Of a stretch of 16,550 bases of DNA, positions 7,490-15,000 are shown piece after piece (position 1 is the stretch's first letter; each line of letters opens with the position of its first letter). Below the pieces are notes generated by a model. That model was not told the origin of the DNA. It ran no database searches and saw nothing but the letters and a program-made list of their open reading frames with translations. This DNA is from Chrysiogenales bacterium (GTDB taxonomy: Bacteria; Acidobacteriota; Aminicenantia; UBA2199): positions 1-16,550 of the forward strand of contig SPCN01000016.1 in the NCBI GenBank assembly GCA_004525465.1, given 5' to 3'. The position numbers and the translations under genes were made by a program.

Positions 7490-8317
7490 TCAAGTCAATG
7501 ATTTCAAATACCCGTCATAAGAAACCTGTTCTTCTTTTTTATAAGTATTCAACCGTTTGAGCATCTCATCGTAGTCTATTTCGTGGGCATCGAATTCCGG
7601 CCCGTCCACGCAGACAAATTTGGTTTTGCCACCTACCGTGACCCGGCAGGCCCCGCACATCCCGGTCCCATCTACCATGATGGTATTCAAGCTGGCGATA
7701 GTGGCAACATCGTATTTTTTGGTCAGCAACGCGACGAATTTCATCATTACCGCGGGACCGATGGCCACTGCCAGATGAACCGGTTCGCGCAGCAGCACTT
7801 TTTCAATCCCGGCAGTGATCAATCCTTTTTCCCCGTATGAACCGTCATCGGTCATGACAATCATTTCATCGGCAAACACGGCCATTTCCTTTTCCAGGAT
7901 CAGCAGCTCCCGGTTGCGGGCGCCGAGAACAGTGATCAGCTTGTTGCCGATCTCCTTGAAAGCCCTGGCAATGGGATAAAGAGGGGCAATGCCCACACCG
8001 CCACCGCAGGCAATAACGGTCCCGACTTTTTCAATGTGCGTGGGTTTGCCCAGGGGGCCGGAAATGTCCAGCAGGGAATCACCCGGATTCAGGTTGGCAA
8101 TTTTATGGGAGGAAGTTCCGACAATTTGAATGATCAGGGTGATGGTCATTTTTTCCTTGTCGGCATCGGCAATGGTCAATGGGATGCGTTCCCCCCTGTC
8201 ATCGGTGCGGATGATGACAAATTGGCCGGGGTTTTGTTTTTGGGAAATCTGCGGAGCTTCAACTACCAGTTTCACCACATTTTCTGATAACATTTCTTTG
8301 GCAACAATTTTGTTCAT
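7490..8317 (-). CDS. nfnA: NfnA: small subunit of NADH-dependent reduced ferredoxin:NADP+ oxidoreductase (ferredoxin-NADP reductase-like)
   Basis: A 275-residue member of the FAD/NAD-binding ferredoxin reductase family (PyrK/SudB-like). The N-terminal beta barrel carries the FAD-binding RIPLTIAD segment (44-51). ACGGGVGIAPLYPIA (103-117) begins the NAD-binding domain. C-terminal MCGACRVTVGG plus FVCVDGPEFD supply C221, C224 and C236 for the 2Fe-2S cluster; in Nfn enzymes I recall the fourth ligand being an aspartate, possibly D216 here. In the Nfn complex this subunit holds the NADH site. It is the first gene of the minus-strand operon nfnA-nfnB-phosphatase, with GGGAGG 9 bases before the ATG. 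Sulfide dehydrogenase or a PyrK-like role are alternatives, but pairing with nfnB favours Nfn. Confidence 0.85.
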   Translation of the reverse strand: MNKIVAKEMLSENVVKLVVEAPQISQKQNPGQFVIIRTDDRGERIPLTIADADKEKMTITLIIQIVGTSSHKIANLNPGDSLLDISGPLGKPTHIEKVGTVIACGGGVGIAPLYPIARAFKEIGNKLITVLGARNRELLILEKEMAVFADEMIVMTDDGSYGEKGLITAGIEKVLLREPVHLAVAIGPAVMMKFVALLTKKYDVATIASLNTIMVDGTGMCGACRVTVGGKTKFVCVDGPEFDAHEIDYDEMLKRLNTYKKEEQVSYDGYLKSLT

Positions 8318-8457
8318 TGGGTCACCCTCCCAAGTTCGCCTTACAGTAACAAACTACATTTCAAAATGCAATTTATTACGTCCGGTCACTGCACCTTTCT
8401 CTATCACTGAAGAAATCTCCTAAAATAAGGATTGATTGTAATATAAAACGTAACATT

Positions 8458-8463
8458 ATTATA
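8458..8463 (-). promoter_or_regulatory. Candidate -10 box for the nfn operon
   Basis: The minus strand reads a perfect TATAAT here, which would give a leader of roughly 130 nt before nfnA. The sequence 17 bases upstream (TTTCGC) is a poor -35, so an activator or another start site is possible. This is a weak call from visual matching. Confidence 0.3.
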
Positions 8464-8523
8464 CATATAGAAATTTGACAGCGAAAAGTCATTTACTATT
8501 GCTGCTATATACAATATCGTTAA

Positions 8524-8542
8524 GTGTCAATATTTTTAACAC
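8524..8542. promoter_or_regulatory. Candidate operator or enhancer palindrome
   Basis: GTGTCAATATTTTTAACAC is a 19-bp imperfect palindrome (seven of nine base pairs match around the central base). It lies about 155 bp upstream of the start site predicted from the sigma-54 promoter, a typical distance for an enhancer-binding-protein site, and about 65 bp upstream of the left-facing -10 box. Its arms (TGTTAA / TTGACA on the minus strand) loosely resemble Rex-type redox operators but with a 5-base rather than 4-base spacer. The symmetry is seen; the binding protein is not known. Confidence 0.35.
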
Positions 8543-8662
8543 AATCAGCCAAGCCCGTCTGGCAGGCCCTTTCAAGGCTCAACTGTAAATAAATCATACA
8601 GTCCGTTTCAAGGAAAAAAGTGAACGCCTTATCAAAACCCTTGTCCAGGCAGGCTTTTCGAT

Positions 8663-8679
8663 TTGGCATAAATATTGCT
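8663..8679 (+). promoter_or_regulatory. Sigma-54 (-24/-12) promoter of the redox-signalling operon
   Basis: TTGGCAT-AAATA-TTGCT matches the sigma-54 consensus TTGGCAC-N5-TTGCW closely. The invariant GG (8665-8666) and GC (8677-8678) are separated by exactly 10 bases. The expected start is near 8690, about 43 bp before the response-regulator ATG. Such promoters need an AAA+ enhancer-binding activator; none is encoded in the window. The operon is therefore predicted to be switched on by a signal rather than constitutive. Confidence 0.7.
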
Positions 8680-8732
8680 TATTAATTGTTGGGTGAAACA
8701 AACACCTGCGAAATATAAAAAAGGAGAATAAA

Positions 8733-9743
8733 ATGAATGAAAAGAAAGTGTTACTGATCGATGACGAGGTTTCATTGCAGCGGAGCCTGACCATGGGTTT
8801 ATTGCAAAAGGGGTATCAAACAGAATCCTGCGAAAACGGGATGAACGGCCTGAAGGCCCTGGAAGCGTTCAAGAAAAAACAAACGCCCCTGCATTATGTA
8901 GTGTTAGATGTCCGCCTTCCCGATATCGACGGTATCAAACTACTCAAGGTGATCAAATTCAATTATCCTGAATTGCCCGTGGTCGTCATTACCGGCTACG
9001 GCAGTGAAAGCACCGCTGCGGACGCCAGATCGGAAAAAGCCGACGCCTACCTGGAAAAGCCGTTCACCATTGACGAATTGACAAAAGTTTTCGCGGAAAT
9101 TCCCGAAAAGGCTTCATCTACCGACGTTGCGGAAAAAGAAACCGCCGAGGCCAGTGAGGGCAAAGCAATCAGCGCCTACGTTCTGATGAATTTTTCCGAT
9201 ACCGCCAATTTGTCAGATGTGTATCAGGAAATGTATTTCATGGATCATGTTTTGTACTGCGATGCCATCAAGGGTGATTTCGACATGGCCGTGCTGCTGC
9301 AGGCGGAAAAATTAAGCGAACTGCATGACCTGGTCGAAGACAAAATCAAAAAACTGCCCGGAGTAAAGGATATCTGCTTCATGCCCGTGGAATCTCCGCT
9401 TTTACCAGAAAGCGTCAACAACATCATCGGCACGGTGGACAAGGCCCTGGGCCGGGAAAAAGGAAATCCCGAAACCGCCAACAACGTTAATTTCTGGAAA
9501 AGCGCTTCCTCCTACGTGTTTCTGGAGATCGAAAAAGAAAAACTGGAAAATATCTTTCCCACCCTGTATGTAAATGAACAGGTTGTTTCCTGCGACTTCA
9601 CCAAGGGGAAGTACGATATTATTTTGCTCATGCAGGGCGCCAGCTTTGCCGAGATCGACCGCAACATCAAAAATAAAATCAAGCCCCTGGACGGCGTGCT
9701 GAGGATCAAGGAATCACCGATAATCAAACTATTTGAAATGTAA
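8733..9743 (+). CDS. Response-regulator receiver fused to two RAM-like (Lrp/AsnC C-terminal) repeats
   Basis: A 336-residue cytoplasmic signalling protein without an obvious DNA-binding or enzymatic output. Residues 1-120 are a complete receiver domain: acidic pair D10/D11, phospho-acceptor D59 in VVLDVRLPDIDG, T87 in VITGYGSE and K109 in LEKPF. A charged linker (about 121-146) follows. Then come two homologous units of about 70 residues (147-217 and 259-330), each with the pattern YV...V-x2-CD-x2-KG-x2-D-x3-L-x-Q...KIK-x-L-x-GV, which resembles the ligand-sensing RAM domain of Lrp/AsnC proteins. Each unit has a cysteine at the same place (C176, C287). AAGGAGA precedes the ATG and a sigma-54 promoter lies upstream. 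It heads the NuoE/NuoF/fusion operon (24 bp to nuoE). It may be partnered by the GAF-PAS sensor at the operon's end. The RAM assignment is by pattern, not by search. Confidence 0.8.
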   Translation: MNEKKVLLIDDEVSLQRSLTMGLLQKGYQTESCENGMNGLKALEAFKKKQTPLHYVVLDVRLPDIDGIKLLKVIKFNYPELPVVVITGYGSESTAADARSEKADAYLEKPFTIDELTKVFAEIPEKASSTDVAEKETAEASEGKAISAYVLMNFSDTANLSDVYQEMYFMDHVLYCDAIKGDFDMAVLLQAEKLSELHDLVEDKIKKLPGVKDICFMPVESPLLPESVNNIIGTVDKALGREKGNPETANNVNFWKSASSYVFLEIEKEKLENIFPTLYVNEQVVSCDFTKGKYDIILLMQGASFAEIDRNIKNKIKPLDGVLRIKESPIIKLFEM

Positions 9744-9767
9744 GCCAAAATATAAGATAATGGGGGC

Positions 9768-10286
9768 ATGAAAGCCCAAGACAAACTGAATGCGCAACAG
9801 ACAAAAAACGGCCTGACCGGCTTCAAGGTCGACCTGTGGAACTATGAGGGGGAAAAGGGAGCCCTGATCCCCCTTTTGCAGGCCGCCCAGGACTCCTATG
9901 GTTACATCCCGCTTGCAGCCATCGACCAGATCAGCGAAATCGTCGGCATCCCGGCCGCTGAAATTTATGGGGTCATCACTTTTTACTCCCAGTTCCGCCT
10001 CAAACCCCTGGGCAAATATCTGATCAAGATCTGCGACGGCACCGCCTGCCACGTCAACGGTTCGGAGCGAATCGCCGGAATCATCGAGGACGAGCTGCAG
10101 ATCACGGGCAACGACACCACGCCGGACGGATTGTTTACCCTGCAAAAAGTAGCCTGCATCGGCTGCTGCTCTCTCTCGCCCGTCATCATGATCAACGATG
10201 AAACCTACGGCCGCTTGACTCCCAAAAAAGTCCAGCTGCTGCTGAAAGAATACAAAGCAAAAGACCAAAATCCACAGACTCCCTGA
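9768..10286 (+). CDS. NuoE-like 2Fe-2S subunit (24 kDa thioredoxin-like; HndA/HydC-type)
   Basis: A 172-residue subunit of an NADH-oxidising complex. After a helical N-terminal domain (residues 30-80, with GYIPLAAIDQISEIVG and AEIYGVITFYSQF), the thioredoxin-like domain carries ICDGTACHVNGSE (C89, C94) and ACIGCCSLSPVIMIND (C130, C134). This is the C-x4-C / C-x3-C set for one 2Fe-2S cluster. An extra cysteine (C133) stands next to the last ligand. In complex I, NAD-reducing hydrogenases and bifurcating enzymes this subunit partners NuoF, encoded 19 bp downstream. No membrane-arm Nuo genes are present, so a soluble complex is likely. The ATG at 9768 follows a run of G, a weak Shine-Dalgarno sequence. 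Confidence 0.9.
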   Translation: MKAQDKLNAQQTKNGLTGFKVDLWNYEGEKGALIPLLQAAQDSYGYIPLAAIDQISEIVGIPAAEIYGVITFYSQFRLKPLGKYLIKICDGTACHVNGSERIAGIIEDELQITGNDTTPDGLFTLQKVACIGCCSLSPVIMINDETYGRLTPKKVQLLLKEYKAKDQNPQTP

Positions 10287-10305
10287 ATCGAAAAGGAGAA
10301 GCTAC

Positions 10306-12072
10306 ATGAAGACCATCAAAGTCGGGCTTGGCACATGCGGTGTTTCGGCTGGTGGGGAAAAGGTCTATGCCGCCCTGAAAAGCGAGATCGCCAAGGAAAA
10401 AATTCCGGTGAATTTGCTGGAAACGGGCTGCATGGGTAACTGTTACCAGGAAGTCCTTCTGGAGATCAGCGACGAAAAGGGCAATGATTTTTTTTACAGC
10501 AACGTCACGCCGGAAAAAGTCAAAAGGATCCTGGACGAACAGATCCTCCAGGACAAACCCATCGAAGCGTGGATCGTCAAAGGATTGAAAACCGATGACG
10601 AAGATACTTTTTTCGCCAAGCAAAAACGCATCGTATTGCGTAATTGCGGCATCATCGACCCCAATTCCATCGAAGAATACATTGCCAGCGGCGGCTATCA
10701 GGCCATTCAAAAAGTATTAAAAGAATACACCCCCGAGCAGGTCATTGACATTGTTTTGAAGTCCGGATTGCGCGGCCGCGGCGGGGCCGGATTCCTGACC
10801 GGCATGAAATGGCGCTTCTGCCGCCAGGCGGAGGCTGACAATAAATACATCATCTGCAATGCCGATGAAGGCGACCCCGGCGCTTTCATGGACCGCAGCA
10901 CCCTGGAAAGCGACCCGCACCAGGTGCTGGAAGGAATGATGGTCTGTGCCTATGCTTGCGGTGCCGACGAAGCATACATATACGTCCGAGCCGAATATCC
11001 CATGGCGGTCAAACGCCTGCACCATTCCATTCAAAAAGCCATGGAAAAAGGCTTTGTCGGGAAAAACATCTTCGGGTCCAAAATGAACCTGAAAATCAAG
11101 ATCAAGGAGGGGGCCGGTGCTTTTGTCTGCGGCGAGGAAACCGCTCTTATCGCCTCGATCGAAGGCAAGCGCGGCATGCCCCGTTTCCGGCCGCCCTTTC
11201 CCGCCCAAAAGGGCTTGTGGGGCAAACCGACCAACATCAACAATGTGGAGACCTTGGCCAATATTCCCTGGATCATCGTCAATGGCGCCGATGCTTTCGC
11301 AGCCATGGGCACCGAAAACAGCAAAGGGACAAAGGTTTTCGCCCTGGCCGGAAAAATCGCCCGCGGCGGACTGGTGGAAGTCCCCATGGGCCTGACCATC
11401 GATGAGATCATTTACGATATCGGCGGCGGCATCCGCGACGGCAAGAAATTCAAGGCCGTGCAAATGGGCGGACCTTCCGGGGGCTGCATCCCGGCGACCA
11501 TGGGCAACCTGCAGATCGACTACCAGCAGATCAATAAAACCGGGGCGATCATGGGCTCCGGAGGCATGGTGGTCCTGGATGAAACAACCTGCATGGTCGA
11601 AATGGCCAAGTTCTTCCTGAGTTTCACCCAGGATGAAAGCTGCGGCAAATGCACCTTCTGCCGTATCGGCACCAAGCGCATGCTGGAAATTCTGGAACGC
11701 ATCACTGACGGCCGGGGCCAGGCCGGTGATATCGAATTGCTCGAGGATTTGGCTGCCAAAATCAAGGGCAACACCATCTGCGGCCTGGGCCAGACCGCTC
11801 CCAATCCCGTTCTGACCACATTGAAATATTTCCGTGAGGAATACGAGGTTCATATCCGCGATAAAAAATGCCCGGCCCACAGTTGCGCCCCACTCTTGAC
11901 TTTTTCCATTCTGGAAGACAACTGCACCGGCTGTACCCTGTGCGCCAGGGTCTGTCCGTCTGCGGCCATCAGCGGCGAAAAAAAGATGATTCACAAGATC
12001 GACCAAGCCCTCTGCATCAAGTGCGGAAAATGTTTCGAAGCCTGTAATTTTAAAGCCATCAGCAAGGACTAA
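10306..12072 (+). CDS. NuoF-like NADH/FMN flavoprotein with N-terminal 2Fe-2S and C-terminal 2x[4Fe-4S] domains (HndC/HydB-type)
   Basis: A 588-residue flavoprotein, the NADH entry point of the complex. Residues 1-90 are a thioredoxin-like 2Fe-2S domain (C11, C42, C46). The NuoF core carries GRGGAGFLTGMKWRF (157-171, NADH/FMN site), CNADEGDPGAFMDR (184-197) and EGAGAFVCGEETAL (268-281). An SLBB domain follows, then the N3-type 4Fe-4S ligands C446, C449, C452 and C492. C522 and C527 sit in a KCPAHSC segment. Two ferredoxin motifs close the protein (C540-C550 and C570-C580). This layout is longer than complex I NuoF and matches NuoF homologues of NADP-reducing and electron-bifurcating hydrogenases and related bifurcating complexes. 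AAAAGGAG precedes the ATG; the fusion gene follows after 13 bp. FMN-based bifurcation is inferred from architecture only. Confidence 0.92.
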   Translation: MKTIKVGLGTCGVSAGGEKVYAALKSEIAKEKIPVNLLETGCMGNCYQEVLLEISDEKGNDFFYSNVTPEKVKRILDEQILQDKPIEAWIVKGLKTDDEDTFFAKQKRIVLRNCGIIDPNSIEEYIASGGYQAIQKVLKEYTPEQVIDIVLKSGLRGRGGAGFLTGMKWRFCRQAEADNKYIICNADEGDPGAFMDRSTLESDPHQVLEGMMVCAYACGADEAYIYVRAEYPMAVKRLHHSIQKAMEKGFVGKNIFGSKMNLKIKIKEGAGAFVCGEETALIASIEGKRGMPRFRPPFPAQKGLWGKPTNINNVETLANIPWIIVNGADAFAAMGTENSKGTKVFALAGKIARGGLVEVPMGLTIDEIIYDIGGGIRDGKKFKAVQMGGPSGGCIPATMGNLQIDYQQINKTGAIMGSGGMVVLDETTCMVEMAKFFLSFTQDESCGKCTFCRIGTKRMLEILERITDGRGQAGDIELLEDLAAKIKGNTICGLGQTAPNPVLTTLKYFREEYEVHIRDKKCPAHSCAPLLTFSILEDNCTGCTLCARVCPSAAISGEKKMIHKIDQALCIKCGKCFEACNFKAISKD

Positions 12073-12085
12073 GGGGAACCCAGCC

Positions 12086-15000
12086 ATGGACAATGTAAAA
12101 ATCAACATCGACGGCAAGGAAGTCAACGCCCGGCCCAACCAAACAATTTTGGAAGTGATTCAGGAAAATCAACTCGCCGAGATACCCACTTTGTGCCACG
12201 ACCCCAAACTCCCGCCTTACGGATCATGTTATCTTTGCGTGGTGGAGGTCGAAGGGGTCAGCAAACTGATCCCCTCGTGTTCCAGCCCGGTGGCCGACAA
12301 GATGGTCATCCACACCGACAACCCGCGTATCCACGAGGCCAGAAAGACCGCCCTGGAACTGTTGCTGTCTAACCACTACGCCGACTGTTTGGCTCCCTGC
12401 CAGCAGACTTGCCCGGCCGGCGTGGACGTCCAGGGTTATATCGCACTGATCGCCATGGGCAAACCCATGGAGGCCATACGCCTGATCAAGGAAACCAATC
12501 CTCTGCCGCTGGTTTGCGGCCGGGTCTGCGTGCGCGAATGCGAAGTGGCCTGCCGCCGCAACCGGGTGGATGAAACCGTGGGCATCGACTACTTGAAACG
12601 CTTCGCTTCAGACATCGACATCGAAGACCCCTGGACACCACAGCCCGCGCCGCTAAACGGCAAAAAAGTGGCGGTGGTAGGCGGCGGACCGGCCGGTTTG
12701 ACCTGCGCCTATTATTTGCTTCTGAAAGGCTATGCGATCACCCTGTTCGACAAGGCCCCGGAACTCGGCGGCATGCTGCGCTATGGCATCCCCGAATACC
12801 GCCTGCCTAAAAAATTGCTGGACAAGGAAATCAATTGGATCACCAACCTGGGCGTAACCGTAAAAACCAATTCCGCTCTGGGCAGGGATTTCACCATTGA
12901 AGACCTGAAAGAGCAGGGATTTGACTCCATCTACCTGGCTTTCGGCGCCCAAAAAGCGAAGAATATGCGCCTGCCTGGAGAAGAGCGGATCTCCGGCGTG
13001 ATCCCGGGCATCGATTTTCTCTGGCAACTCCAGAATGAAAAGAAACCGGAGATATACGGCAATGTAGTGGTCGTAGGCGGCGGCAACACCGCTATCGACG
13101 CCGCCCGCTCCGCCAAGAGGCTGGGAGCTGACAAAGTAACCCTGTTGTACCGGCGTACCCGCAACGAAATGCCGGCCCACCACATGGAGATCGATGCGGC
13201 GCTGGATGAAAATGTCGAATTGATCCTGCTTTCCGCTCCCACCGAACTGATTCAGGAAAACGGCCGGCTGAAGGCCCTGACCTGCATCCGCATGGAACTG
13301 GGCGAAGCGGACGCCAGCGGCAGGCGCAGCCCGGTGCCAGTGCCCGGCTCGGAATACCAGCTGCCCTGTGATTTCGTCATATCGGCCATCGGCCAGGACG
13401 TGGACCTATGCGGCCTGCAAAAAAATCCGCAGTTGCAATCCACCAAGTACAATACACTGGTATTCAGCCAAGGCACATTTGAAACGTCACTCCCGGGCGT
13501 TTTTACCGGCGGGGACATGGCCACCGGACCGGCCGTGGCTATTGACGCCATTGCCCATGGCAAGATCGCCGCTAACGCCATTGACCACCATGTCCGATCC
13601 GGTCAAGCCGCGGGCGAAGAAAAAGAATTCATCAGCCGCAAGGAGATCTTCGGGGATATTCCCGACAGCGATTTCTCCCATTTCGCCAAGATCGCTAAAG
13701 AAAAAATGCCTGAACTGCCCGCCCAGAAAAGAGCGAAAACCTTCGCGGAAGTCGAACTTGGTTTCAGCGACCAGCAGGCAAAAAATGAAACCCGCCGCTG
13801 CCTGGAATGCGGATGTTCAGCGTATTTTGAGTGTGCTTTGCGCAAGCACGCCGTAGATTTTAAGATCGACCTGAAAAAATTCATCGGCGAAGTACGCAAG
13901 TACGCAGTGGACAAAGCCCATCCTTTTATTACCCTGGACCCCAATAAGTGCATTGCCTGCGGTCGCTGCGTGCGCACCTGCTCGGAGATCCTGAAGGTTT
14001 CTGCCCTCGGCTTCGTCTACCGCGGCTTCAAGTCGGTGGTCCGTCCCTCAATGGAAAAAAAGCTTCTGGAAACCAATTGCATATCCTGCGGCAACTGCAT
14101 CGCCGCCTGTCCCACCGGAGCCATTGCCGAGCATCTGCCCTTCGTCAAACCGGGGCCATGGGCGGGCAAAAAGCATTTATCCATCTGCCATTTTTGTTCG
14201 GTCGGTTGTGTTTTGCATTACAAGGTCTTCGATCAGGACGCGTTTTCCGCGGAGGGATTCAGCGGCGATTCCCACAACAAGGGGTATTTGTGCCACAAGG
14301 GTCGTTTCGCTTATCGCTACATGCTTGACGAGCAACGCCTGCTCAAACCAATTCTGAAAGACAAAAAGGGGTTGCGGGAAACTTCCTGGGAAAAAGCGCT
14401 GGCTCATGCCGCAAAAAAAATAAATGCCATCAGTAAAAAATATGGTCCTGAAGCCGTGGCCGTTTTCGCCTCACCGCGGTTGGCCAACGAAGAACTGTAT
14501 CTGCTGCAAAAATGGGTGCGCGCCGGATTCAAGACCAACATGATCGGCAGCTTCAGCAATATGTTCAACGGCCGTGATCTGGACGCGCTGGATGAGATGT
14601 TTGGCTTGACCGCCTCCACGACCACCATGGATGAATTCAAAAACGCCGATGTCATCATGGTCATGAACGCCGAATTGACCGAAAACAACCTGGTTGCCGA
14701 GCTGAAAATCAAGGAAGCCATGAAAAAAGGCGCCCGGCTGGTGGCCGTCAGTTCATCGGAGAATTCCCTCAGCAAGATCGCCGATCTCTGGCTTGATCCC
14801 AAACGCGGGACCAACACGGCCCTGCTGGCTGGCATCGCCAATGAACTGATCAAAAAAGAAATGATCGACAGCGACTTCATTAGCCGCCGCACGGAAAATT
14901 TCCCCAGTTATCAGGCCTCGATCGCCAAGCTGGACAGAGAAAGGACCATCGAAACCACGGGAGTCAATCCGGAAAAATTCGACCAAATCGTGGCCATGCT

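Larger units (their letters stand above)
8318..8732. other. Divergent intergenic regulatory region
   Basis: A 415-bp, A/T-richer stretch between nfnA (left) and the receiver-RAM gene (right), with no supportable gene. It holds a sigma-54-type promoter facing right (8663-8679), a TATAAT-like box facing left (8458-8463) and an imperfect palindrome (8524-8542). Two weaker signals were also seen: a short inverted repeat CCTT-TC-AAGG (8568-8577), and the octamer TTTCAAGG twice (8570-8577 and 8606-8613). It probably controls both redox operons. Confidence 0.7.

Noticed and set aside
8474..8510. TTGACA with a downstream TACTAT or TATATA as a rightward sigma-70 promoter
   Set aside because: The spacers (about 13 or 25 bases) are wrong for a sigma-70 promoter, and the sigma-54 element nearer the gene is a much better match.
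10717..12138. Long minus-strand open frame (473 codons) opposite the nuoF-like gene
   Set aside because: It is antisense to a gene with complete NuoF motifs, has a composition typical of a reverse-frame shadow and contains no recognisable domain.
14564..14569. Possible selenocysteine (in-frame TGA) at the FDH-like active site
   Set aside because: The codons are TTC AAC (Phe-Asn) and no in-frame TGA is present anywhere in the 1250-codon frame, so no selenocysteine is encoded.
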